From the NCBI GenBank assembly GCA_021791695.1, contig JAJYWC010000010.1, forward strand, positions 1-58,163: a stretch of DNA of 58,163 nt, in the 5' to 3' direction. The notes below the pieces were generated by a model, which was given only the letters and a program-made list of their open reading frames with translations, did not search any database and had not been told where the DNA came from. Shown piece by piece: positions 50,262-58,163 of this stretch (the stretch's first letter is position 1; each line of letters starts with the position of its first letter). The position numbers and the translations under genes were made by a program. This DNA comes from an archaeon (GTDB lineage: Archaea; Thermoproteota; Nitrososphaeria; Nitrososphaerales; Gagatemarchaeaceae).

Positions 50262-51200
50262 TCAGCGCGTCGTTGTTATTGCTCGAAAAGCCGCACGAAC
50301 TTGGTGCACGAACCACCCTACCTCTCTCAGGACGAGGACAACCGAAGCTACGGTCAGCGCAGACCCCGCCGCCAAATCAAGGGCGCCGCCGGATGTCGAA
50401 AGGTAGCTCTGAAACGGCCCCCCGGGGAGGATAGTGACCAGGATGCGAGAGCCGGCGAACAGACAGCCTATCCCAAGGACCAGCAACGCCAGGAGTCCGG
50501 CTGTCCTCTTTACAGACGAGAGGACTGGGTCGGGAGTGCGCGCAAACGACGTGATGAGGATGCCTGAGGCGACCAGCAGAATCGACACCCCACCGGCATC
50601 TGAGTTGAAGTAACCCGCATATGAGAAGTAGCCCAAACCCACCCCGCCGAGCACGACCGCAAGCACACCGAGAAGGTACTGGAGCCACATCGACCGATTT
50701 TCATGATAGGGGCCGATACGTATTGCCAGTATAATCAAGACCGATGCTGCCACCTCCTCCAGGCCACCGTAAAGGAAGTCGGCGCTTCCGGCCGTAGGCG
50801 CGATGCCCAGCAGGGCCATCCCCGCGCCGTTCAGCAGCAGGAACATCATCGGAACAGGGAGCAACGACAGGCCGAGTGCAGGCAGACGCCCTCGTAGCGC
50901 GCAAATCGAGGCGAAAGCACCGATCAGCAGATAAAAGATTGCGGCGACGAGTTCGGTCGCTGCACCAGCAATAAGCAGGATGGAGCCCCCCGTGCTGGCG
51001 ACAGTTTCGAAGAAGAGGACCAGCGAGAGCCCGACCGTTACGATCGACAGCCCGAACAGGACGCCTCCGACCCTCAGCAGCGGATCGACCCACCTTGCTG
51101 TCTGGGGCGAAGTCAACAGACCGTGCCAAGGCTTCCTCGGATGCGCCTCGCCTTCCCGGTCCTGGACGCCTTGCGCTGTGTCTGCTTGCAATTCGGACAA
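50262..51200 (-). CDS. Polytopic membrane protein of unknown function
   Basis: A 312-residue protein with an N-terminal cytoplasmic segment of about 40 residues and about eight helices, for example VGGVLFGLSIVTVGLSLVLF, LLPVPMMFLLLNGAGMALLG, LLGVLAVVLGGVGLGYFSYA and GLLALLVLGIGCLFAGSRIL. No catalytic motif. The start at TTG 51200 is 42 bases downstream of the giant surface protein, so it is probably in the same operon and may anchor or export it. Confidence 0.68.
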   Translation of the reverse strand: MSELQADTAQGVQDREGEAHPRKPWHGLLTSPQTARWVDPLLRVGGVLFGLSIVTVGLSLVLFFETVASTGGSILLIAGAATELVAAIFYLLIGAFASICALRGRLPALGLSLLPVPMMFLLLNGAGMALLGIAPTAGSADFLYGGLEEVAASVLIILAIRIGPYHENRSMWLQYLLGVLAVVLGGVGLGYFSYAGYFNSDAGGVSILLVASGILITSFARTPDPVLSSVKRTAGLLALLVLGIGCLFAGSRILVTILPGGPFQSYLSTSGGALDLAAGSALTVASVVLVLREVGWFVHQVRAAFRAITTTR

Positions 51201-51242
51201 ATCTTCATCGACTCGAGTGACTTGCGGGGGCTGGCGTATGGG

Positions 51243-54200
51243 TCATCCTTCACTGGGATGCTTTCTCTTCTCAATGCTCGAAAGGCACCGCCGGAGCGCG
51301 ATCGTCGCCGATGTCGCAATCAAGAGGACAGACGAAGCCATGATGACCAAGTATTGCTGGCTTCCTCCTACAGCTACTCCCTTGACTGTCCCTGCAGGGG
51401 TTGTCGTGCCCGTCGAGCTTGCGAGCTCGTAGCTGACAGTGACACCGACCGGCACGCCTCTCATTATTACTGTTCCAGACTGAGGGTCTGGGAGGAAGGC
51501 GCCGCTGATACCCACCGAGTAAGTGTAATTCCCGTTAGGTTCGGTGAAGGTGATGAGGTCGCTAGTGGAATTCTTGACCACCCCCGAGAGCACGACACTC
51601 CAGCTCTCACCCAGCGCCAGACCGGACTCGACGAAGGACACCTGACTTCCATTGGGCGAGACCGGCTGGAAATGTATCACCTCGACCTCCGTTCCACGGG
51701 TGACAAGAAAGGTGCCAGACGATGGGCTTGCGACGTATCCAGGCACCGGTCCCACCGCGAAAGTGGACTCCCCAGACCACGCGACGGTGACCACGTTTGT
51801 TGAGTTGGAGACTTTCGGGATGCCATCAAGGGAGACAGACCAGGGAGTGCCCGCAGGCAGTCCGGACTCCGCAAAAATGACCCCGCTTCCGTTCACGTCA
51901 ACCAGATTCGATTGCGGGCTGTCTCCCATTGCATTGACAGCCACCACCGCGAAGTAATACTGTCCTGGCTGCGAGGCGCGATAGTCATAGCTAGTGGCTG
52001 AGCCGTTGAGTTCTGCCGCCGTGACCATGCTCTCGGAGCCGTTTCCCTCAAGTACATAATATCCGGTCACGTGGTAGGCTCCTGCCAGCTTCTCAGACCA
52101 GTCAAGTTGGATGTTCGAGCCCGAGGCGGAGAGACCAAGAGAGGGGGCTGGCGGCGGGGTAATCGGAAGGTAGGACACCTCGAGGTCGAGTAGAGGCCTC
52201 GTCGCATTCCCGTAGTTATCCAAAGCATAGATCGCGAGCGAGGAATTCACGAGGGAGCCGCCGTAACCCGAGGCGCCGTTGTAGGGAAGAGTAGCAAGCG
52301 TCCGGACGATCCCCCCTCCTACCTCCTGAACCGCGATCGAGCCGGGGGCGCCGACGAGAAAGAAGTAGGTGCCGTTGCTGCAGAATACCCGGAACGACGA
52401 TGTGTTGGTTCCAACGGAGTAACCCAATATATCCGAGCCCGAAGAAGCATTGTAGAGCTGGATTCGGTCGGACGAAGCGGAATGGTAGAGCACTGCCAGC
52501 GCAGATGACGGCCCGGCGCTTACGAGCTGGGCGTCCTGGACCGTGTATCCCTGTTTCGAGGGAAGGCCTGACGGCGAGAAGCTCGACAGGCCGAGGAGGC
52601 CGTAGGTACCGTTGAAGTACCTTAAGAGTGCCAGGTCGCTCTGCGCATTGAAGGACATGATTTGCGATATCCCGGAGGCGGAGAGATTCGCCAGCAACCG
52701 TCCCGTGCCGAGGTCGTACTCTATGACCGATTGTTGCGTCGAGAGCAAGTGGTCGCTCAGAATCACGAGCGCGTCTCCCCCAGAGGGCGTCGGACTGAGG
52801 GCATCAGAGATGGCCACCCTGCTCCCGGTGAGGTTCCTGACGCTTCCCCATTCACCTGTCGACGGTGTATAGTATGCGTACTGCGTCGTCACTGTACCGA
52901 GGGTGAATGGGCCGGTAGCACCGTTCAGTTCGCTTCTGGGCATAGAGTTCCACAACAGCGCAACGGTGCCGTTCGGCAACGTTATGGACCGGGGATTGAA
53001 AGCGACTGAGTTGCCGTCCACCGGTACTTTCAACCTGCTGACCGCCAAGTTTGATGCGCCGAGCGCTAGCCCTTCAATGTACTGGCCCTCGTTCAGAGGC
53101 ATCGAGGTGTTATCCGAAGTGTAATAGATGTACGCTTCACCTCCCGAGGAGGTGGAAGACACGCGGGTGAATGGATAGATGTCTTCCACCGCTACGCCGC
53201 CTGAAGACCCGTTCTTCCAGACCATGCTGTCGTACGCGCTCCCGTAGTAGTATCGGGGGACGACTGTGATGTTCGCATTGCTGGCCGGCGGGTAGGAGGA
53301 CGGGTCTGACCCCCACTGATAAATCGTGCCCGGCCCTACAGAGTAGAACGTCCCCTGCCACTGTCCGAAATCCCAGCCTATGCTTATGGAACCCGTGACC
53401 TGCCCGCCCTCCTCGAATGGCTTCGAGGCGTTCAGGTGCACCTGAAAGGTCAGAGTTCCCTGTGCGTAAATACCGAACTGCTCGATTTCATCCAGGCCGG
53501 CGAAGACCGTCACCGAGACCGGGACTGTCATTGTGCCCATGAGTTTCTCGACCATGAGCTCGACCCCCTGGACGGCCTCCTGGGACGGGACGTTTGTTGG
53601 GACGAGCGTGTATTCAAGCGAAACACTCGGACTTACCGTGACCTGGACCTGTATCCCCAGCATGACCGATTCCCCGCTTCCGGAGCAGCACTTCGTCTCA
53701 TACGGGTTCATCGTCACAGAGGTGGACCCCCCTATGGTCATGTTGACCGCGGAGGACATCCAGCGGATGGTGCCTCCCGAGAGCTGAAGACTGCCGGTCG
53801 TGCGAACCTCAGCGTAGATGTATGCGTTGGCTGACCCGATGGTCATGCTGGGTGAACGGAAGGAATAGAACGAGTTCAGGTCAACTTGGCCTGACGAGGT
53901 CGCTGTGAGGTTCAGGGAGAGCTGCGGGACGAACCTGTAGGTCCCGTTTATGTAAGGGACCGGGATGTAGGCACTGAAGTAGCGTGACAGGTTGAAATTG
54001 TCCGCGAATTGAACAGTGTAGGAGTCGTTCCACGTCCCGGTCATCGTGTAGGTCGTCTGGTTGCTCCCCGACTCGTGAATGACAGAGCTGAACCACGGAG
54101 GTGGGTCGACAACGTCGAAGAGCAGCTCTGTCGTCAGTTCCGACCCGTTGGCGAACATTGCCTTCACGTGCATCGCCGAGCCCGTCTGCAGGCTCCCCAT

Positions 54201-55829
54201 GTTCAGTCCTGCGGCCGTGAAAAGATCGCTCTCTGAAGAAGCGTTGAAGCTCAGGGTGTGGCCGGCGACGGTGCCCGAGACTGAGACCGGTGTGACAGTA
54301 CCCCACGCCGAGCACACGAAGAAGTCGTTGGTGAGGTCCACGCCGTGGATGAAGTATCCGGTGAGGAACGAGGAAAGGCGGATGTACGGGACCGCCCTGA
54401 GGTTTATCCGCAGGCTGACGGTCCCGCCGTCAACGGTCACGGTTCCATTGGCTGGCGCAGGCGAAAACCCAATCGACGAGCGCACAGAATACGGGTACGT
54501 GCCGTTGTACTCCGTGAATACCATCGTGCTGTCCGAAGAGGTCTTGGTCACATTGCCTAGGGTCACGGACCACTCTTCCCCCGCTGGCAGGTTGGAATGA
54601 AAGTCGACGAAGAAGCCGAATAGGACAGCCAGTATCCTGCCCGGGCTGATCGCGTACAGGTAGCCGTTCGAACTATCGTAGACCAGGCTGGCGGTTGGCG
54701 GAGCAGTTTCGTTATTCATCTGGCCGGTCCGCAGGTCTACCTGGGTGATACTGGACAGCCAGCCAGAGAAGGGAGAATAGAGGTAACTAGGCATGGAAGG
54801 GTTACTCGGACCCGTGCTCAGGTACAGATAATCCTGGGCGGGGTCGTACGCCATCCCCCATATTGGTGCACCCGCATTGAGGCTGCCGACGATAGTGTTC
54901 GTGGAACCGCTGATGATATACACGTGCCTGCCGGAGCTTGCGCTTGAAAGTATCTCGTTATCCTTTTGGTCGTAGGTGAGATAGTCCGCCGAGGCTTGTA
55001 CTTGCGAGGAATTGAGTTGGTTGAACGGGCCGTTTATGGTGGTAACCAGCACATTGTACGAGCCGTCGATCACTGATATGCTGTCCAGCCCTCTGTTCGC
55101 TACATAGATGTAGCCGTTATCAGAGTCGTAGACGATGTTGTCGGGCAGGATGCCCACGGTGACGTTCGCGACCGTCACGCCGGTCGAAGGGTCTATGACG
55201 GAGACGTATCCGTGCGACTGGTAATCACCATAGAAGCTCACAGCTACGGCGACGTAGAGATAGCGGTTGCGGGCATCGTACGCGATGGCGCGGGCCCCGT
55301 AACCGTAAACCATCCCAGCAGGAACATTCACGCTGATCGTCCGGACTAGTGTGCCCGTTGAGCCGTTAATCACCTCGACTGCATCGCCCACGAGCCAGTA
55401 GATGCTCCCGCGGTCACCTAGGGCAAGGCTGTTGACGATGCCGTTGGAGATGTTCATGGACGCCACCCGTGCCATCGCATTGGTCGATGGATCCACGGCG
55501 ATGAGCCCGCCATCGGACTCCAAGTATATCTTCCCGTTAGCGCCCTGAAGCATACCGTAGCTCAGCAGGTTCTGGTAGTACCCCTGGTAGTGAAGCATCG
55601 AGATATTCAAGGAGGCGGCCACATCTGCAGAATTGACGGTGGATGTGCTCGACGGGAACGAGGAGCAATTATCAGGCCGTTGGCCCGAAGGGGCAACGAG
55701 GGGCGACGGGATCGCGCCACCGCCCCTCGCGCCTATCATCCCGACCGCGTATGCGGGAGAGAGGAGCAGGAGAGATACGACAGACAGAGTAAGGAGCCTA
55801 AGCGAGACTGAAGGCGGAGGAGTTCTCAT
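51243..55829 (-). CDS. Giant cell-surface protein with beta-propeller and repeated sandwich domains
   Basis: A 1528-residue protein. A signal peptide (LLTLSVVSLLLLSPAYAVG) is followed from about 90 to 410 by a YVTN-type beta-propeller (YVSVIDPSTGVTVANVTVGI, GYIYVANRGLDSISVIDGSY). A domain with NLPAGEEWSVTLGN recurs near the end as SGLPAGTPWSVSLDG and SGLALGESWSVVLSG, the repeat often seen in archaeal surface proteins. Before these stands a fibronectin type III domain (APSLGLSASGSNIQLDWSE). The long middle is rich in NxS/T sites. The C-terminus is a helix (YLVIMASSVLLIATSATIAL) with a basic tail. It should be an S-layer or adhesin-like protein, and a substrate for the window's glycosyltransferases. 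Confidence 0.82.
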   Translation of the reverse strand: MRTPPPSVSLRLLTLSVVSLLLLSPAYAVGMIGARGGGAIPSPLVAPSGQRPDNCSSFPSSTSTVNSADVAASLNISMLHYQGYYQNLLSYGMLQGANGKIYLESDGGLIAVDPSTNAMARVASMNISNGIVNSLALGDRGSIYWLVGDAVEVINGSTGTLVRTISVNVPAGMVYGYGARAIAYDARNRYLYVAVAVSFYGDYQSHGYVSVIDPSTGVTVANVTVGILPDNIVYDSDNGYIYVANRGLDSISVIDGSYNVLVTTINGPFNQLNSSQVQASADYLTYDQKDNEILSSASSGRHVYIISGSTNTIVGSLNAGAPIWGMAYDPAQDYLYLSTGPSNPSMPSYLYSPFSGWLSSITQVDLRTGQMNNETAPPTASLVYDSSNGYLYAISPGRILAVLFGFFVDFHSNLPAGEEWSVTLGNVTKTSSDSTMVFTEYNGTYPYSVRSSIGFSPAPANGTVTVDGGTVSLRINLRAVPYIRLSSFLTGYFIHGVDLTNDFFVCSAWGTVTPVSVSGTVAGHTLSFNASSESDLFTAAGLNMGSLQTGSAMHVKAMFANGSELTTELLFDVVDPPPWFSSVIHESGSNQTTYTMTGTWNDSYTVQFADNFNLSRYFSAYIPVPYINGTYRFVPQLSLNLTATSSGQVDLNSFYSFRSPSMTIGSANAYIYAEVRTTGSLQLSGGTIRWMSSAVNMTIGGSTSVTMNPYETKCCSGSGESVMLGIQVQVTVSPSVSLEYTLVPTNVPSQEAVQGVELMVEKLMGTMTVPVSVTVFAGLDEIEQFGIYAQGTLTFQVHLNASKPFEEGGQVTGSISIGWDFGQWQGTFYSVGPGTIYQWGSDPSSYPPASNANITVVPRYYYGSAYDSMVWKNGSSGGVAVEDIYPFTRVSSTSSGGEAYIYYTSDNTSMPLNEGQYIEGLALGASNLAVSRLKVPVDGNSVAFNPRSITLPNGTVALLWNSMPRSELNGATGPFTLGTVTTQYAYYTPSTGEWGSVRNLTGSRVAISDALSPTPSGGDALVILSDHLLSTQQSVIEYDLGTGRLLANLSASGISQIMSFNAQSDLALLRYFNGTYGLLGLSSFSPSGLPSKQGYTVQDAQLVSAGPSSALAVLYHSASSDRIQLYNASSGSDILGYSVGTNTSSFRVFCSNGTYFFLVGAPGSIAVQEVGGGIVRTLATLPYNGASGYGGSLVNSSLAIYALDNYGNATRPLLDLEVSYLPITPPPAPSLGLSASGSNIQLDWSEKLAGAYHVTGYYVLEGNGSESMVTAAELNGSATSYDYRASQPGQYYFAVVAVNAMGDSPQSNLVDVNGSGVIFAESGLPAGTPWSVSLDGIPKVSNSTNVVTVAWSGESTFAVGPVPGYVASPSSGTFLVTRGTEVEVIHFQPVSPNGSQVSFVESGLALGESWSVVLSGVVKNSTSDLITFTEPNGNYTYSVGISGAFLPDPQSGTVIMRGVPVGVTVSYELASSTGTTTPAGTVKGVAVGGSQQYLVIMASSVLLIATSATIALRRCLSSIEKRKHPSEG

Positions 55830-55914
55830 CCGCCAGCGCCTCCCGCAGGGTGTTTCCCAGCGCCGGAGCGTTCAAGAGCCGCATCAGGCGCGCAGCGCTT
55901 CGCGTACCAGCGAT

Positions 55915-57738
55915 TCAATATCCTTCTCCCACAGGGCACAGGTACGCCGACGTGCATGGCTGGAAGCCGAAAGTTATTGTGTCTGCTCCCACACCCGCTG
56001 AGAGATCGTTTGCGTAACCTATGAAGCCGTTCCAGGGCGTTCCGCCGCCCACCGTCAGGGCGACGCCCGTCACATTCACCCCAGGATGCATGGTGGCGTA
56101 GAGTCCCACTGTCGTGAGCTGGAGTGGCTGTTGCGCCTGATTTTCCACCATCCAGCCTCCCGCAAACGCGTCCCACTTCTGCCATGACGCAGGCATCACA
56201 CACCCTGGAGTTGGGCACTGGTCAGGCACCGTTCCTGCGCCCTGCGCAGTCGGGTACCCGCCCGTCTGGTAGCACGGTTCGAAGACGAGCGAATTGCCAT
56301 TGCTCAGGATCAGCTCGAGGTTGACGTCCTTGCATGTACCCTGAACTGGGTAGACAAAGGTGTAATAGGTCAGCGAGGTCAGCGAGGAGAGAGCGGCACT
56401 TTCGTTGAACCAGCGGTACAGCAGCAGCACCTGGGTGCCACTTGTCCCGGCGTAAAGTGCTGCGCTTCCGGGTCCCATTGGAGAGACTTGAGGTCCGTAG
56501 ACAAACTCAACTGGTGGCATCGATTCATTCCACCACACGGGCTCGGGAAGGAAGCTCTGCTGCCCTGCCAGGCCACTTCCCGGTACAGGAATGTCAGGAC
56601 AGGTGTCTGTTGGCATGAAGGTGCACCCGACAGGAGGCCGGAGGTTCTCCATCCCAGCGACGGCGGTCGCGTTGATACTGGTCTGAACAAGATTCACCGT
56701 CCAGCCTGAATAGGTTGACGCTCCCTCGAACGGATAAATCATCACATGCGTGATTACAGAGAATGTCACCTGCAGGTGGAGGGGACCCGAATAGCCGTAT
56801 GCGGGAGCCACGACGGTAATGTTGAAATCCGATGTGGACGGCTGGATGGCCGCGGGCACAAGAGGCTGCGGGCTAGAGACGTTGAAGAGAAAAGGAAGAG
56901 CAGGCTGAATACCGACGACCTGAATACCGCTGTCCAGTTCATTTATTGCAACCACTGATACGCTGGTAGGGTATGCAGTGAACCCGCACTCGAAGAGTCC
57001 GCACCGCGTGGAAAATGCATTGTTGCTGGCACCTCCTCGGCTTATGGATCCGAGCGATATCTGGACATCTATCCTGTCCCCAGTGTAAAACACCTTGCTC
57101 TCGTATCTGCTCGTTGAAGGGTACAGAACTTGGCCGCTGACCGAGTCGAGTCCATACCCGAACCCGGGAATCAAACCCTGGGTGTAAACGTACGCGCCGT
57201 CTATCCTCGATACCCAGCCGGCCGCGGGAGGGATACTCCCTACTGTGACCCGCACGTCGCCCTGCTGGGGTTGACCTTGCGGCCCGTCGTACACTAGCTG
57301 AACGGGGCCTTGGCCACGGGGCAGCTCAAAGGAAACCTGTCCAGAGACGGACTGCCCCTTCGACAGTTCAGCTGAACCCATGGGAGCGTAAAGGTACATC
57401 GCATAGCTACCGTTGTGAGACGAATACATATCATCGTATACTGTTGAAGAGTTGCTGACGACGTGGAACCATAAGGGATCGAGTTGCCACTTCCCGCTGC
57501 CATCGTATGTCGCGTTCAAATCGAATATGTAGATCAAACTCCCACGGGACGCGTCGATTCCATCGAGATCAACCCTTGTAACTGAAACTCGATAGGGAGA
57601 ATTTGACGCGTAGTTCGAGGTTAACTGAGACCCACCAAAGTACTGAACGCTTGCCACTGTCCCAACTGCAGAAAATGCGATGAGAAATACGACCAGAAAG
57701 GCCCGTCCAGCGCTTGCTCCCGCTGCCGCTGCTTCCAT
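55915..57738 (-). CDS. Large secreted, N-terminally anchored protein of unknown function
   Basis: A 607-residue protein from ATG 57738. The N-terminus has a hydrophobic helix (AFLVVFLIAFSAVGTVASVQ) that is an anchor or signal. The outer part contains strand-rich repeats with many NxS/T sites, VSGQVSFELPRGQGPVQLVY, and paired Cys (RCGLFECG, FMPTDTCPD, DQCPTPGC). No family recognised. It starts a probable operon with the giant surface protein, 85 bases downstream. The TATA box at 57763-57772 gives a nearly leaderless mRNA. Confidence 0.7.
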   Translation of the reverse strand: MEAAAAGASAGRAFLVVFLIAFSAVGTVASVQYFGGSQLTSNYASNSPYRVSVTRVDLDGIDASRGSLIYIFDLNATYDGSGKWQLDPLWFHVVSNSSTVYDDMYSSHNGSYAMYLYAPMGSAELSKGQSVSGQVSFELPRGQGPVQLVYDGPQGQPQQGDVRVTVGSIPPAAGWVSRIDGAYVYTQGLIPGFGYGLDSVSGQVLYPSTSRYESKVFYTGDRIDVQISLGSISRGGASNNAFSTRCGLFECGFTAYPTSVSVVAINELDSGIQVVGIQPALPFLFNVSSPQPLVPAAIQPSTSDFNITVVAPAYGYSGPLHLQVTFSVITHVMIYPFEGASTYSGWTVNLVQTSINATAVAGMENLRPPVGCTFMPTDTCPDIPVPGSGLAGQQSFLPEPVWWNESMPPVEFVYGPQVSPMGPGSAALYAGTSGTQVLLLYRWFNESAALSSLTSLTYYTFVYPVQGTCKDVNLELILSNGNSLVFEPCYQTGGYPTAQGAGTVPDQCPTPGCVMPASWQKWDAFAGGWMVENQAQQPLQLTTVGLYATMHPGVNVTGVALTVGGGTPWNGFIGYANDLSAGVGADTITFGFQPCTSAYLCPVGEGY

Positions 57739-57762
57739 CGCCTTTTGTTACCGTGACCCACT

Positions 57763-57772
57763 GGTTTATACT
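57763..57772 (-). promoter_or_regulatory. TATA box of the 607-residue surface protein gene
   Basis: AGTATAAACC on the minus strand, about 30 bases before ATG 57738. Confidence 0.65.
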
Positions 57773-58163
57773 TACGGATAGCGTGGTGTAATCCACCCAC
57801 CCAGTCATGAACCAGGTAGTCTGGAGCATTGTTTCACATCTTGATCGACCACTCGCGGCTGAAAGCAAGACCGTCGAAGTGGGCTATCTCGACTCGTGAA
57901 ATGACGATGTCATTGCGCCTGCGATTTCTCTCACCCTCGGCTGCTTCGAGACGCTGTTCGGGCAATAGAGCGAAACAGTTACCGACCAGTATGCAGGGCT
58001 CATCTTTCGCTTCGAGATCATCTCAACTCGCTCGGTTCCCTCATCGTGAAGCAGGGGATACCGTGAAAAAAAGGGCCGTTGCGAAGCGCGTCTGCACCGT
58101 TGACAGTCCGGCTTCACGGTCTGGAGGTACGTGGGATGACTCTATATCAGACACTGCCGTAGG
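57773..58163. other. Gene-poor stretch at the right edge
   Basis: About 390 bases without a supported gene or repeat. A gene may begin beyond the edge. Confidence 0.4.

Noticed and set aside
1-58163. CRISPR array
   Set aside because: No regularly spaced direct repeats were seen on reading the window.

Overview
The window is archaeal. It carries archaeal/eukaryote-type ribosomal proteins (L7Ae, S28e, L24e, S6e, S24e, S27ae), aIF2-gamma, aIF5B, the RNA polymerase subunit Rpo7 (RpoE), Spt4, a DUF359-type dephospho-CoA kinase and an Lrp/AsnC regulator. Many starts sit about 30 bases downstream of clear TATA boxes, and several of those transcripts would be leaderless or nearly so. The gene set and the Ser/Thr-rich cell-surface proteins suggest a mesophilic, GC-rich archaeon of the Nitrososphaeria or Thermoplasmata sort. 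That lineage call is an inference. I found no rRNA, tRNA or CRISPR array.

Layout. Positions 1-8,915 hold a minus-strand glycosylation or exopolysaccharide cluster of two GT-C-like membrane proteins and five GT4/GT2 enzymes. It is visibly more A/T-rich than the rest up to about 7,950, where composition changes inside one glycosyltransferase gene. A VapBC module (9,045-9,757) abuts the stump of another cluster gene. A second glycan and surface region follows (10,228-19,852): a PF03640 secreted repeat protein, a polyprenyl-phosphate GT2, two large membrane proteins and a translationally coupled trio that includes a GT4-methyltransferase fusion. Between 19,861 and 20,030 is a run of hairpins that may be a structured RNA. 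From 20,134 come Lrp, a small HExxH zincin and a nucleotidyltransferase-Bud32-like kinase fusion, converging on rps27ae/rps24e. From 23,678 to 25,800 there are a gene with two in-frame stops, a VapC stump, an intact VapBC and a decayed IS66-like element.

The translation/transcription block runs on the minus strand from 35,908 to 27,180: aIF5B, S6e, aIF2-gamma, a PIN protein, Rpo7, Spt4 and the DUF359 kinase. Both GTPases carry a LAGLIDADG intein at exactly the same place, between the Lys and Thr of the P-loop. The usual L7Ae-S28e-L24e-NDK gene set is split. L7Ae-S28e lies at 42,781-42,117 and L24e-NDK at 38,387-37,798. Between them are a free-standing LAGLIDADG endonuclease gene on the opposite strand and a module of an HTH regulator, three small membrane proteins and a broken ParB-like gene. 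At the junction with the endonuclease, S28e has gained a hydrophobic 23-residue tail.

The right end (42,855-58,163) is accessory: another VapBC, small membrane proteins (one frameshifted), a nonsense-interrupted methyltransferase, a secreted parallel beta-helix protein, two transposase stumps, a zinc-ribbon protein and a probable operon of very large cell-surface proteins. The strongest candidates for something new are the clustering of three homing-type elements on translation genes and the S28e tail junction. Next are the HTH/membrane/ParB module, the GT4-methyltransferase fusion and the unexplained hairpin array.
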